The notes: generated from the letters alone by a model not told the origin. Positions 11,601 through 23,229 are shown, numbered from the stretch's first letter. The stretch is 64,000 nt of DNA from Pomphorhynchus laevis (GCA_012934845.2 WNNJ02001574.1:25292-89291), one strand, 5' to 3'. Translations and numbers: made by a program.

Positions 11601-14095
11601 ATTTATTAAAAATAATATTTATATTAATATTTATTAATATAAATATTAATATAAATATTTATTTATATCAATATAAATAAATATTTGTATTTAAAAATTT
11701 GTATTTATTTTGTATAAGATTTTTTCAACATTAAAAGTATTAAAAGTATTTCTTTTAATATTTATTCAACACTTGAACTCAATTTGCATGATATTTCGGT
11801 TGCTTAAGGAGTTAGCTTGCAATTAAAATACTAATTTTAAAAGCGAAAATTCGTTCTTTACCGATGAAGTTGCCATATAGCAAACTTAGGAAATACTTGC
11901 AATACAGAAAAGCTACTATACTCTCTTATCATTTTCAGTCTGATTGTAAATAGTGCATTTGACTGAAAAGGTTTGACAGCTTAAAAACCTCTAACAGTCA
12001 AACTAAAATTGATTTAGCTGATTACAGCAAGTAGACAATATGACTTCTCTATACTCTTTATTGTTCTCCAGCCGTAGTCTATATCGTCTGTGCATGTAGA
12101 TATTATCCCATTTCAATGTTTTGAACTAAATTTACCTATTTATCTGAGCACATAAATATCCCGTCATTTGCAATTATCTGTCTTTATGATGGAAAAATCC
12201 AATTATCATGACATAGACTATATCTCCTTTAATTTTGACATACGAATTTTGGGTCCCAGAACCACAAAGGTCACAGTATCAACAGTTATTACTACAAAAT
12301 TAACAAATACTATACTGTTGTACGCTGTAAACTATAAGTTGATATACTTTTTTATTTTGTTGAAAATACATTAATGTGCAATTTTAAATCGATTCTGCAA
12401 CAGGTAATTTCTATATATTAATTAAGGTATAAAAAGATCGTCGTTCCCGTGATACTGCTGGAAGATAAAATTTTAGACAAAGCTTAAAATGTAGAATCAA
12501 CTTAAAAAATCACTAAGGAACTTGTGACATTTTTAAATTTTTTATTTTAACATATTCTATATTTATTAAATATAAATAAATATTTAAAATATTTTGTATT
12601 TATTAAATGTATAAAATATAAACCCCAAATATGACAAAGCAATTGAGAATTTCTTACTAAAACACTGTACGTTTTGTAAAAATTAGAATTCTACATTTTA
12701 GTTCATTATTATTTAATTCATTATTTATTAATTTATCAATTATTGATTTATTAATTGATTGATTTTTAATCAATATAAATTTCAATAATGACAAAACAAT
12801 TGATAATTTATCTTCAAAAAACTGCAATATTAGCAAAACTTAGAATTCTATATTTTAGTTCATTTCGTTGATTTATTATTTATTAATTTATTGATAATTT
12901 ATTAATTTATTGATTTTTAAATTTATAAAATATAAATTACGAATCTATAAAAAAATGATAATATATTTCCAAAACACGCATTTTTTGTTAAAATTATAAT
13001 TCCATATTTTATTTCATTTTCCTTTAATTTATTATTTATTAATTTTATTAATTTTTAATATAAAAAATATGCAGCCAGATTTATCCTTTATAAATTCTTT
13101 GCCTTCATATGCTAATTTTATTGATGATGGATAGCGGATTTCAAAAATACCGCAATTTGTATATATACTATTATGTATTGCCTATCCAATCCTATTAATA
13201 AATGAGCTTACATTTGACTATGAATTCAATATGATATTTTTAACGCGATTTTCGACTACTTTCGAGAAACATCTTTCATCCCTTCAATATTGCTCACCAA
13301 AAATGCTTATTTTACAGATTAAATTTATTTATTTTTATTTCATATTGATTATTATGTATAGCGAGCTTTAACCGAAAAATTTTATTCTGCCCGCTCATTG
13401 TACAACACAACACTTAAAAAACAGAATATCAGTAACGAGCAATTCAAGGTAAAGTTTTCTAATGTTGTCTTGATCCGCATGTCCTATCCAACAGAGTATT
13501 GAATTGCCTTAGTAGAGATTATGTAGCCACGATGTCATGCAGAAATGAGTTTCACCACAACATTAATGCTTTGCGTGACAATCATTATAGTGGACCGACC
13601 GATTTGCATTGTCCATATCATGATTGAATGGATCCTATGACTTTGTCAAGCATTCATTTCAACACAGTCCCTTGGATACCAATTCCCTTTACTATGTGAC
13701 ACATCGCAAGCGGATCCAGAACGAATAGCCTGGTTTGCGCTGCTATCAGACCCATCGAAGTTGATCGCCTATTATATCTCATCATTTTACCTCCTCGAAT
13801 GAGTTTGCTGCCATCTCGTAGAATTTAATATCTATCATTTCGCCTATCATAGAAGGGTAGATTTTTTTTATCTGTTCTTGTATCTTCTTTGTAAATACAT
13901 ACTCTTTAATGATCTACTAATTATTAGCAAAAATTATTATAAATATAAAAAATTATTATATATTTTATAAATATTATAATTTCTTTAATGCACAAGTTTT
14001 CATTGTAAAACAATAATAATGCAATTAAAAACTACAATCAAAAAGTTACCCGCGAATGGGCTCTAATATAATTATTAAATTTAAGAATCTTCATT
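11601..14095. other. no supported gene, AT-rich
   Basis: The stretch opens with an alternating aatattta/taaatatt low-complexity run (11595-11700). The remainder has one 68-codon frame at 12168-12374 without family resemblance. Several 12.6-13.1 kb segments share a loose pattern (attatttattaatttatc...), which I read as low complexity rather than an element. Confidence 0.4.
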
Positions 14096-14101
14096 AAAAT
14101 C

Positions 14102-14575
14102 TCAGTCATCCGTAGCGGATCCACGACTAATTATCCCCGAATGGATTTGCTGTCCGTGCTCGAACCGGTGAAATGCAGAGCGGGGGCTGCGAAGACACAT
14201 AGAAGTTGATCGCGCAAGGGAGAAACTTATCCTTCGTCGGATAAGTGCGATACACGTCGCATAGTCTATTTCGCGCTTATTGGCCAACATCCTGGCTAAT
14301 GCCTTCAGAAAGCAATCTCCGGTCTTTCCTACGCCTCCAGAAGATGAAAACACTATCGGTGTGAATTGGGCCCTCTCCACAGTTACAATACGTTCAAGGT
14401 AACGGGCGTTTTTGCGCGACTCGTGATAGTTGTGGACTGATGAAGGCGATCTCTCAGAATAAGAAGCAGCATGACAATTGAATACAGCGACGTCCATAAA
14501 GACGCGCTCGCTTCGTCTTCCGAACAGACCCGTGCACACGACATCAAGTCTCGCTTCACTATCACGTGAAGTTGT
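14102..14575 (-). pseudogene. transposon-encoded PD-(D/E)XK-like domain fragment
   Basis: The minus strand reads SEARLDVVCTGLFGRRSERVF then MDVAVFNCHAASY, later FTPIVFSSSGGVGKTGDC and LIRRRISFSLARSTSMCLR. I recognise this as the conserved C-terminal region found after the reverse transcriptase in proteins that are abundant in cnidarian, annelid and mollusc genomes (pattern DARLD...FWG..R.FFDVRVFNP...FTPLVFS.SGG). The R-LD...DV.VF spacing resembles a PD-(D/E)XK nuclease core. The exact element class is uncertain. The frame is open for about 145 codons from 14539 and homology continues upstream to about 14575, where AT-rich sequence and a duplicated actatcacgtgaagtt take over. It is therefore an isolated, truncated relic. 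Confidence 0.6.
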
Positions 14576-14579
14576 AGTT

Positions 14580-17295
14580 TATAAACTTTACTATCACGTG
14601 AAGTTTATAATTACTATAACAATTTCATTCAGTTGCTGAAGCGTACAGTTACATATTTTTAAACACGGAACGCCCTCTTTACCATTAAAAAATTATTAGG
14701 GTTGCCGATAATTATACTTTTCTTTATCAATGTATTTAATGGAATGGATACCTTATATATTAATTGAACACTAGATAATTATTATCTTGCCTTATTCGTA
14801 TTTACATACAATTTCACTAAAATGCAAGTAATTTAATATGAGATTTTTTTATAAAAATAGACATTTTATGACATTAAATAGACACTTTATGACACATTAT
14901 GACATTTTTTAAGTAAAATATCAATGCGATCAGTGAACATTGTGATTGCATCAATTTTAAATAATATTAGGCCCGAGTTCAGTTAAATTTAGTGATTTTT
15001 TAATTTAACTTTATTATTATTTAACTTTGCACATAGGAGAGTACCAATGCATTATAATCACGAATCCCAAAATACATTATAATCACGTTATTATAATATT
15101 ATTTTGAGTTTAGCACAATAAAGTGCTCTTCTTAAATTCTGATCGGCATTTTCTTTTAATAAATATGCATTAATTGAACTGGTATAATAACTATTTGATT
15201 ACACAATAGGCATAAACTATAAGTTTATTGAACCTATAGTTACATATACTTCGACACTCGTCAGAAATATCTTTCAACGGGTAATATATTTAGTAAATTA
15301 ATATAAAAATAGTAACGCAAATATAAGGACTTAAATATAAGGTCGGAAATAACAATTATATGGGCTACATACCGCAACTCACTTACAATCTCATGCAGAA
15401 ATTTGACTCTAAGTTTAGTTTACTATTTTTAGCTTTTATAGGAATCATAAAAGCTAAAAGGTTGCTGAAGTCCACAATCGCATCAAAGATGTAGAATTAA
15501 TTTAAATATTGTGATAACATCTAACTTCTATAGGCAGAATGTTTTTTAAATTATTCATTATTTACATTTTCACAATTGACGGGCATTCTCTATAAGGTAA
15601 GGAATGACTATATTTTATATGTAACATTTATGACTATCCACAGTGATTTGTGACTTTGCAACTAAGTGTTGAGAACAAGGTTAAGAGTTCTCTTGTAGTT
15701 GACAATGATTGTCCTAGTAACATTAAAATATCAGATATCATTAAATTAAAATATCATGTCAATTTATGCTCTTTAAATAAATGTTTGGACATTTGGTGCA
15801 CAATTTTCAATCTTAATAATACTTCAATGGAGCTCCTTCAATGGCATAAGCAATATTAGCGAAAAAATAGTTTTTGGACCCAGGATTTTGAACATATTTG
15901 ATTAATGATCAAATATGATCATTAATCCTGATCGTTCTTATGGTGATTTTGTAAATATCATTTTAATTCTTAAAACTTGAACGTAAGCAGGTACTAGAGA
16001 ATCGATATAATGTAGATATATCATTTGATTTTGCTAAATTGTAATTAATAGTGGCATATTTTCGCTTTGAATTAAATTAATTAGTTTTGAAATTATATAA
16101 ATTCTAAATGGAACAGAATAATCTCGTAGTAGCTATCTCCGATCATACTGTTCATGAATTAACTATAATTGGCAGTATAAGAGGCTGATGGATTCACATC
16201 CTCGTTAGAAAATAGTGTTGAGAGTAATTTTATTAGCGATTGCTGATTTTTAATTCCAGCAACCCAAATTTTAAATAGTCAATATAACTTTATCAACACT
16301 TTAACTGTTTGACTGATGTCTTAAAATAAAAACTAATTTATAAGCTAATTTTAACAAAGAACTCAGGGACGCTAAAACTGAGAAACACCTAGCGGAATAC
16401 CAAAGATGGGGAATTCGCATTACGCAACAATATCGTTATGTTCTACACAACGCTGTGTTGAGCTCGCTCATGCACAAATGTTGCTATCATCTGACGTTGA
16501 ACTGTCAAATTCCGAAACTTCAGGCTACGAAAAGACAGGGTTGCATGGTAACCCAGTCTTTGAAAGACTTGGCGTTGTCATTTTGAGATGACAAAGCCAA
16601 TGGTTGAGTATAAAATTGCAATTGAGGTCTTCAACCCCAAATTTATATTAGATTGGATTTACGTGCTTTACTTATGGTCAACTATATTTCAAGAAGCCTA
16701 ATAGGTAAGAGCGATTAAACAGCGTAGCATTACTTAATTATTTGGTATCGACTATCAAAAACAAGTTTCACCGTTTATATTAAAGTAAATATTATATTTT
16801 TTAAATTTACCTTGTGTTAGAAACAAATGAAATCGTTTGAATTTTAAATAAAAGGTGAGCTAATAGCGATGTGACATTAATCTCCTTTCTCTTAGTTTCT
16901 GTCAAAAAGTGAAAGACCTGAGTGAAAATGAATGAATCTTTTAGTCTTGAATTCTTTTTTTATTCTGCTACTACGAAAAACAAGAGCTTAAAATAGATTT
17001 ACAAAAGTCAATAGTTTAACATAAATTGTATACTTTTGTGATGTAATATCGATTAAGTGGGTATATTATTAATTAAAGTGGGCATAAATTAATTAATAAA
17101 AGGACCCATTTGCGGGTAACCTTTCTAATTGTAAAATTATTATCGTTTTTATAAAAAAATCATTAAAAAATAAAATAATGTACGATTCACGAATTATTAA
17201 AAATATTAAGAAAAATAATATTATTTTTGAATTTTCAAAATGCGATTGACCTCTTCAGAAAACGCTAGTCTTTGGAAGACTAGCGTTTAAGAAGA
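14580..17295. other. no supported gene
   Basis: Short frames at 15650-15859 and 16406-16591 on the plus strand are unassigned. A 9-bp inverted repeat (atatttgat/atcaaatat) sits near 15897-15919. No repeat family from elsewhere in the window is visible. Confidence 0.4.
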
Positions 17296-17303
17296 ATTTA
17301 ATC
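17296..17303 (+). repeat. 8-bp target-site duplication of the hAT element (left)
   Basis: atttaatc directly precedes the element's CAGTG end, and the identical octamer follows its CACTG end at 23080-23087. Eight base pairs is the duplication length expected for hAT transposons. Confidence 0.85.
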
Positions 17304-17579
17304 CAGTGTTTCTCAAAGTGGTCCGTAACGCCCCCTTTGGGCCTGTTTGACGATTCAGGGGGCGGTAGAGAATTTTTGATTAAAAGGGGGTCCATGAAAG
17401 AGAGGTGGGGGTCGGTGAAAAAAATGTAAATTTCATCTTCATTACAAATAAACAACACATATTTAAGATTATAAGTAAGCACGAAATAGCCAATTACAAT
17501 TTATCCTTTTAGTTTTCATTTTAAAATACCCTTTTAAAACATAACACAAATCGCTATAATATTACTGAAATCACAATAC

Positions 17580-18093
17580 GTGTATAAATTTATTGTGGCG
17601 CGCCAGGGGCGACCCCATGCCACAGGCGACCCCCATGCTATTTTTGAAGGGAAATTGGGGTTGTTTTTGAGAAATATTAAAAATAGCCCCCATCAAACTC
17701 TGTGTTATGTTATTCAAGCTATAAACAAGATTAAGAGCAGCTCATTTAGTTCAAGATTATTCAAGCAGCTTTGTGTCGAAAACGACGAAGAATTCAATTC
17801 CTTATTGCACCACAACGAAGTTAGATGGTTATCAAAAGGTTGTTGTTTGAATAGAGTTTTGAATATATATAGCTCTGTCATTGAATTTTTTATCGAAAGA
17901 GATGATCCAATACACCTAAAGTTAAACGAATCAATAGTTGATATAGCATATTTGACTGATTTGTTTAATTTATTTAATGAAATGAATCTAAAACTACAGG
18001 GCAATGATCTAAACTTAATAAAGGCAAAATCTGTGCTAGCAGGATTTGTAAATAAGATATTATTATACCAACAGAATTTAGGAAGAGGCATAT
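17580..18093 (+). pseudogene. hAT transposase, middle part (ZBED5/SCAND3-like)
   Basis: The frame carries AINKIKSSSFSSRLFKQLC, then LLHHNEVRWLSKG, then IAYLTDLFNLFNEMNLKLQG. These are the hallmark blocks of the hAT family that gave rise to vertebrate ZBED5, FAM200 and SCAND3 (family pattern LLLHTEVRWLSRG, LAYLADIF..LNELNLSLQG). The start of the frame is not a true N terminus: the GC-rich beginning (17595-17640) looks like the terminal block of the element. The coding match stops at GRGI (about 18093), where LINE A was inserted; the next hAT residues continue at 22412 after the LINE. Transposase would act in the nucleus on hAT ends, but this copy is incomplete. Confidence 0.85.
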
Positions 18094-18325
18094 GAGTTTG
18101 AAATTCTAAGCTGCTAACAAATAACTATTTACATTTGAGATAAAATAACATACAAGTTTAAACTATCTTGATACCCATTAACTACTTACAATAAAATAAC
18201 ATACAAATTACTTACTAAAAGAACTACTTACAAATCTTAAACACACAATCGACTTTCCAGCAGTCATCCCGAGATACAAGGGCTCTGACTAGTGCGCATA
18301 TCATATTTGTGATTTTTCTTCACAA

Positions 18326-19421
18326 ATGGTAAAAAAAGGTCAAAATAAAAACGATACTTATAGGAATGGGCAAACTAAGGCTGATAGCAAACATGATGCA
18401 TCACATATCACTGGTAGCGAAGAGGAATACGGTAGTCTGCAGGTGGCTTGTGATGTTCCCGGCTGCAGTGTTTGGACGACAGTTTCTCTGTTAACTTCGT
18501 TGCGTAACAGCTACACTATCAAGAAATATATATGTGGATTTTGCTGTGCGTCTAGGTTCATGCAAATGAGATGCGTTAGTGGACAGGCAAATATATCACA
18601 TGTTGGTGTTCACGGTGATGAACACACTATGGAAGTATGTGAATTTGATGTGGATGATTCCGTTCACGAATCGCAGCATTTCAAGGAAATAACTAACTTA
18701 CCCGTTGAACTTGAATCTGGTATCGCATCTTCAAATGTAACCTGTGATAGAACGGTAAGTCCTAGAAACAACGTTCGTATATTGCGAAAAACAAAATCGG
18801 CATTGGAAGAACGGTTGATTGAAAACAGCATCACGGCAAGCTCAGTGCGTGTACATGAGAATTCACTTAAGCTCAATGAACCTACTGATAATCTTTCACA
18901 GGACGAGTTACCCAGTTCTGTGTCTTCTAAGTTCAATAGTTCTCACAGAGTGTATAAGAAAAATCGAAGCGCTTCAAGGGACAGGTGCATTCTTTTCGCC
19001 AATCTATCTGAATCAAATTCTTCTGTGTCACAGGAGCGAGTAAACGATGATGTTAGTGCGATAAGAGGAGTTCTGAATAAAATATTCCATGCTAACGATA
19101 AAGATATAGCTAAGGAGATTGTGGTTAGAAGTTTGTTCCGGCTGGGAAGGCGAACAAACAGTTCAAACATACCGCGATTGTTAAAGGTTGTGGTAGATTC
19201 GTCAACTCATGCAAATTATATATTTAGTCGGGCTCATCGTCTCGAAAAAAAACTCAATACGTATTTTGAGAGATCTATCTTTTGACGATCGTTCAAAACT
19301 GAAAAATGCGAGGAACGAGCTTCACAAGCGTTTACTATTAGGCGAGAAAGATCTATGCATTAGAAATTTTCGAGTTGTTCGTCGAAAGCCATTTGTCCGT
19401 TGGAAACCATTAGAACTGTAG
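18326..19421 (+). CDS. LINE A ORF1 protein (frame changes at an A8 run)
   Basis: The first frame gives 319 residues to 19285. Residues about 42-76 contain a Cys-rich block (CDVPGC...CGFCC) that may bind zinc. Much of the middle is Ser-rich and low in order. The C-terminal region (RSLFRLGRR then PRLLKVV) is shared with LINE B ORF1. After RLEKK the homology jumps to another frame: the overlapping frame at 19209-19421 supplies SIRILRDLSFDDRSK and then KDLCIRNFRVVRRKPFVRW, matching LINE B's ESNLCVQNFQVVRRRIRISW. The switch coincides with eight consecutive A residues at 19245-19252. This may be a slippage-prone site or a one-base mutation. ORF1 of such LINEs binds the element's RNA in the cytoplasm; this is family knowledge. 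Confidence 0.75.
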
Positions 19422-19441
19422 ATAGATCGGTATCCTCTAGC

Positions 19442-22306
19442 ATGTGTGGATCTTTGATTACCGTACTAGCAACAGCTAGTCCATGTCGAGATGTTTCGTC
19501 TTCCATGAAAATTGCATTTACAAATGCACGTAGCGCAGTTAATAAGTTGGATGAGATTAGGTATTGGATACGTTGTCATGATGTCAATGTCTTTGGAGTT
19601 TGTGAAAGTTGGTTTCATCCTGACATATCTGATGATATGGTTCACATACCTGAATTCGCTCTTTATAGATCTGATCGAGCCCATGGACGCGGTGGTGGAG
19701 TTGCCTTCTATGTGCATGTGAGTTTGATTGTTAGTTCAGCCGTAAAATTCATTGATGATTCATGCTCTGCCGAGGCTCTACAGTTGAGTATTACGCAATC
19801 TGGGAGTGCTATTATTACTTTATGTATAGTATATCGTGCTCCGGGCGCAATATCGTTCGCTCTTATTGATTTCCTTAAGAATATACCCAAGTGCCATAAA
19901 TTTTTTATCTTTGGTGATTTTAACATGCATTCATACAATTCCGCCCTCTCCAGTATTGCAACTTATGATAAATATACTATGTCGTTATGTAATTTATTGT
20001 ATGATGAAATGTTGCTTATTCAACATGTTCATTTTGATACTCGTTTCTCCGCAGAATCATCCTCGAAGATTGACCTGCTGTTTACTAGACTTGAATATGA
20101 TATTTCTTCAATTGACAAAGAACCCCCAATTAGTTCAAGCGATCATGTGGTGGTCAAGTTTCTGATTCCTACTAATTCGACCGGATCAGACAGTGTAGAG
20201 ATTGTTGAGAAGCGAGTACGGAAAGTTATCCCAGATAATGAGATAATTGAATATGCTAAAAGGATTTCTTTTGTAAGTAATGATGGTGATGTGGAGAGCA
20301 TGTGGCAGTCTATCAAAAGTGGGGTAATTCAAGTCCTAGACGAATTTGCTCCCATACGTGTATTTTCCAAGCGTAAGAGGTCTGATAAACCTCCGTGGTT
20401 TGATAGCGAACTAAAGCGTTGTATAAGGTTGAGAAATAAGGCGTGGAGTCTCTGTAGTAAGAGTGATGCTTTATATAGTGAGTACAAACTAATACGCAAT
20501 AAATGCAATCGCTTAAAATCAAAAAAGAGATACTTGTACGAGAATGATGTTGCTATGTCTTTAGGACACACACCCAAGCGATTTTGGAATTATGTTTGTC
20601 GATCAAGAGTATCTAATTCTAGTGTCCGACGCATTCATATCGGAAACGAATTAGTTGAAGACCCTATGAAAATTTCTGAGGCGTTCGCTGATGTGTTTGC
20701 ACTATCGTTAAGTAGGGATGATGCTTATAAAGTCAATATTTGTAATGGTTCATCAATCTGTCAGAGTCCATATATAATTATCACGATGGAGGAAGTTGAG
20801 ATAGAGCTATCAAGGTTAGCTAAATGCGTGTCAGCTGGTCCTGACGATATCCCCACTTATATCCTTAAGCTCTTGAAATGTATCCTGTCATATCCGCTTT
20901 CCAAATTATTCAACGTTTCTCTCAATACGTCGATAATTCCAAATGATTGGAAATCGGCGATTGTGGTACCACTTCCGAAAACGAAAAATGCTTGCGATGT
21001 TAGTGATTTTAGGCCCATAAGTTTAACATCTACTGTAAGTAAGGTACTTGAGAGAATTGTTCACAAAAGATTAATAAATGTATTGGGTTCAATAAACTAT
21101 TTGAGCGACTCTCAACACGGTTTTCGGCATGGCCGCTCATGTCTAACGAATACTTTATGTGCTCGTGAACAATGGGCTGACGCAATTTCATGTGGATTGG
21201 TTGTCGATGTCGTCTATTTGGATTTCTCCAAGGCATTTGATCGCGTTCCACATGCTGAATTAATAAGTATTCTCGAATCTATTGGTGTAGATTACTATCT
21301 GACTCGTTGGATTGAGAACTTCTTGAGTGGTCGACAATTTTGTGTAAGAGTAGGTAATGCTTTTTCATCTAAACGCAGTGTTATACGTGGTGTACCTCAA
21401 GGAACGGTTCTCGGGCCATTATTATTTTGCATTTTTATCAACGAGTTGTTGAGATCGCTTAATGTACCACACTTAGCCTATGCTGACGATTTGAAGTTAT
21501 GGAATGTGATCTCGACTGAACGAGACTGTTTGTCATTGCAGCGTGACCTGGATTTAGTGTATGAATGGAGTCTTACTACAGGAGTATCATTAAACCTGGA
21601 AAAGTGTAAGAATATGAGATTGGGTCGTGGACGCAAAGGATGTCATACCTACTTCATTGGTGTAAAAGAACTTGAGATAGTTTCGACTCATCGTGATCTT
21701 GGTATTTTGATCGATTCATCTTTAAAGACACTACATTATTACAACATTCAATTAGGCAAAGCTAGAAAAATGATGCACACTATCAAAAATTGCTTTCTGA
21801 AAATAAATCCATCGTCGTTCAGGGTGCTGTTTAACTCGTTATTGAGACCAATACTTGAGTATTGCTCTCCATCTTGCTTCCCATGTACACGGACTGAACT
21901 GAATGCTGTCGATGGAGTTCTTCGCCGTATTACCCGTTTATGTCCAGACTGTAAGTATTTACCTTATCGTGAGAGACTTAAAGTGATTGGCATATTTGAC
22001 ATGAAGGTGAGGTTAATGTTTATCGACTTGGTTGCAGCGTGGAAATTATTGCACAAATTTGATGGATATCCTCGAAATATTATGGCGTGTCGTAATAATA
22101 GATCCAGGCGACATCATTCGATGACAATTTTTAAACAGCATACTGGGAAACTATCGCCTGTCACAAGATTGTCAAGACGTGTAGTTAACGTGTGGAATAG
22201 TCTTCCTGAATACGTTGTTGCCTCCACAACGCTGACTTTATTTAAGAAGCGATTGCGAATATGTCTGGAACAGATCGATAATATGGAGAAGCTATCGTAT
22301 CCCTGA
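19442..22306 (+). CDS. LINE A ORF2: endonuclease-reverse transcriptase
   Basis: The open frame runs from 19400 to 22306; the first ATG is at 19442 and another at 19505 precedes KIAFTNARS, so I take 19442. Numbering from 19400, an exonuclease-endonuclease-phosphatase domain fills residues about 36-270: CESWFHPDI, RGGGVAFYV, IFGDFNMH (D near 173) and SSDHVVVKF (DH near 248). The reverse transcriptase follows: DFRPISLTS, VYLDFSKAFDRVP (near 608), RGVPQGTVLGPLLF and HLAYADDLKLW with catalytic YADD near 694. The C terminus has the ...VVNVWNSLPEYVV block common in CR1/L2-type ORF2. The protein nicks target DNA and copies the LINE RNA onto it. No stop or frameshift is visible, so enzymatic competence is possible. 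Confidence 0.9.
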   Translation: MCGSLITVLATASPCRDVSSSMKIAFTNARSAVNKLDEIRYWIRCHDVNVFGVCESWFHPDISDDMVHIPEFALYRSDRAHGRGGGVAFYVHVSLIVSSAVKFIDDSCSAEALQLSITQSGSAIITLCIVYRAPGAISFALIDFLKNIPKCHKFFIFGDFNMHSYNSALSSIATYDKYTMSLCNLLYDEMLLIQHVHFDTRFSAESSSKIDLLFTRLEYDISSIDKEPPISSSDHVVVKFLIPTNSTGSDSVEIVEKRVRKVIPDNEIIEYAKRISFVSNDGDVESMWQSIKSGVIQVLDEFAPIRVFSKRKRSDKPPWFDSELKRCIRLRNKAWSLCSKSDALYSEYKLIRNKCNRLKSKKRYLYENDVAMSLGHTPKRFWNYVCRSRVSNSSVRRIHIGNELVEDPMKISEAFADVFALSLSRDDAYKVNICNGSSICQSPYIIITMEEVEIELSRLAKCVSAGPDDIPTYILKLLKCILSYPLSKLFNVSLNTSIIPNDWKSAIVVPLPKTKNACDVSDFRPISLTSTVSKVLERIVHKRLINVLGSINYLSDSQHGFRHGRSCLTNTLCAREQWADAISCGLVVDVVYLDFSKAFDRVPHAELISILESIGVDYYLTRWIENFLSGRQFCVRVGNAFSSKRSVIRGVPQGTVLGPLLFCIFINELLRSLNVPHLAYADDLKLWNVISTERDCLSLQRDLDLVYEWSLTTGVSLNLEKCKNMRLGRGRKGCHTYFIGVKELEIVSTHRDLGILIDSSLKTLHYYNIQLGKARKMMHTIKNCFLKINPSSFRVLFNSLLRPILEYCSPSCFPCTRTELNAVDGVLRRITRLCPDCKYLPYRERLKVIGIFDMKVRLMFIDLVAAWKLLHKFDGYPRNIMACRNNRSRRHHSMTIFKQHTGKLSPVTRLSRRVVNVWNSLPEYVVASTTLTLFKKRLRICLEQIDNMEKLSYP

Positions 22307-22411
22307 TTTTCTTAACTCTATCAATTCTACATTTTGTTTAATTTTTATTTTATTTTTTCGTGAGCAGACTGAACAGCCATATAGGCTTTGTCTTGTATGT
22401 TATAATAATAA

Positions 22412-22914
22412 TATTTACACAATTCCCAAATCTTGAATTAGCAAAGCCTTCAGAAGATGATATTCTTGCTTACTGCAGCCATCTTGATACCCTATATTAT
22501 GATTTTAATCAAAGATTTGTCGATATTTTTACAATGAACATACCTGATTGGATTCTAGATCCTTTTTCGAACATTCCTACAGAAGGATCAGCAAGATTGC
22601 AAGAAGAATTATTGGAATTGAGTAATGATTATGAATTGGAATTCAAATTCAAAAGCGGCTATCAACAATTTTGGTTGCAAAATAAAATTCAACAAAGTTA
22701 TCCTGAAACATGGGCAATCGTTCAGAAGTTTTTGATTGCCTTCCCAACGTCATATCTGGTCGAAAGAGGATTTAGCGCAGTTACAAATCTTTTGTCAAAG
22801 AAAAGAAATCGTCTTCAAATAGTTCAGAGAGGCAATCTAAGACTTCTATTAACTAATATAGAACCGAAAATCAAAACCCTGGTAGACTCGCACCAGATAC
22901 ATCCGTCTCATTAA
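22412..22914 (+). pseudogene. hAT transposase, C-terminal dimerisation part
   Basis: After the LINE the hAT frame resumes with FPNLELAKPSEDDI, then FVDIFTMNIPDWILDPF, LQEELLEL, and finally the dimerisation block FPTSYLVERGFSAVTNLL followed by KKRNRLQI and RGNLRLLLTNI. This is the classic hAT C-terminal motif. It ends at HPSH, as in ZBED5/SCAND3-like proteins, and is uninterrupted. The frame technically opens further upstream (22360) but those residues come from the LINE tail. Confidence 0.9.
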
Positions 22915-23079
22915 ACACTTAACGCAAACTATTATTTAAATATATGGAGATCGTGCTTAAAATAAACTATAAGTAAATCAGAATTTTTATTAATATATTT
23001 TTTTATATCAGGGGGTCCATAATAAATATTGTTTTTTTTTCAAAGGGGGCGGCTGACAAAAAAAGTTCGAGGAACACTG

Positions 23080-23087
23080 ATTTAATC
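23080..23087 (+). repeat. 8-bp target-site duplication of the hAT element (right)
   Basis: Exact copy of atttaatc next to the CACTG end. Downstream, taatcggta/gaatcggta-type repeats suggest that the target was itself slightly repetitive. Confidence 0.85.
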
Positions 23088-23229
23088 GGTATGAATCGGT
23101 AAGAATCTAATCGGAAGAATTTAATCGGTATGTTGTTCACCCAAACGCTTGTCCGGCGGTAATTTCAAGCACCAATTGCTTTCATTGCATTGCATGGTTG
23201 ATGCAATGTCGATGTGTACCGCTCCGTGA

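Larger units (their letters stand above)
18094..22412 (+). mobile_element. LINE A, nearly full-length CR1/L2-like retrotransposon
   Basis: A 4.3-kb element inserted into the hAT transposase gene. It has a 5' leader (18094-18325), ORF1 (18326-19421 with one frame change), ORF2 (19442-22306) and a roughly 100-bp 3' end that finishes in an ataataata run next to the resuming hAT frame. The junctions are fixed to within a few bases because the hAT protein reads GRGI before and FTQFPNLE after. Only a few bases (tat/atat) are shared at the two sides, so the target duplication is short or absent. The intact 900-plus-codon ORF2 suggests a young insertion. Clade assignment to the CR1/L2/Jockey group is by motif style only. 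Confidence 0.85.
17304..23079 (+). mobile_element. hAT DNA transposon (split by a LINE)
   Basis: The left end CAGTGTTTCTCAAAG and the right end, which reads CAGTGTTCCTCGAAC on the minus strand, are imperfect terminal inverted repeats of hAT type; both then run into a G/C-rich block (gccccctttg and its counterpart) that stands out in this AT-rich DNA. An identical 8-bp duplication, atttaatc, flanks them. Inside are two pieces of a ZBED5/SCAND3-like hAT transposase at 17580-18093 and 22412-22914. Between them lies LINE A. Without the LINE the element would be only about 1.46 kb, so the N-terminal part of the transposase gene (BED finger, first catalytic region) is missing and this copy is non-autonomous. 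Confidence 0.9.

Noticed and set aside
17255-17482. 75-codon minus frame over the hAT left end.
   Set aside because: It spans flank and terminal inverted repeat and follows no known protein.
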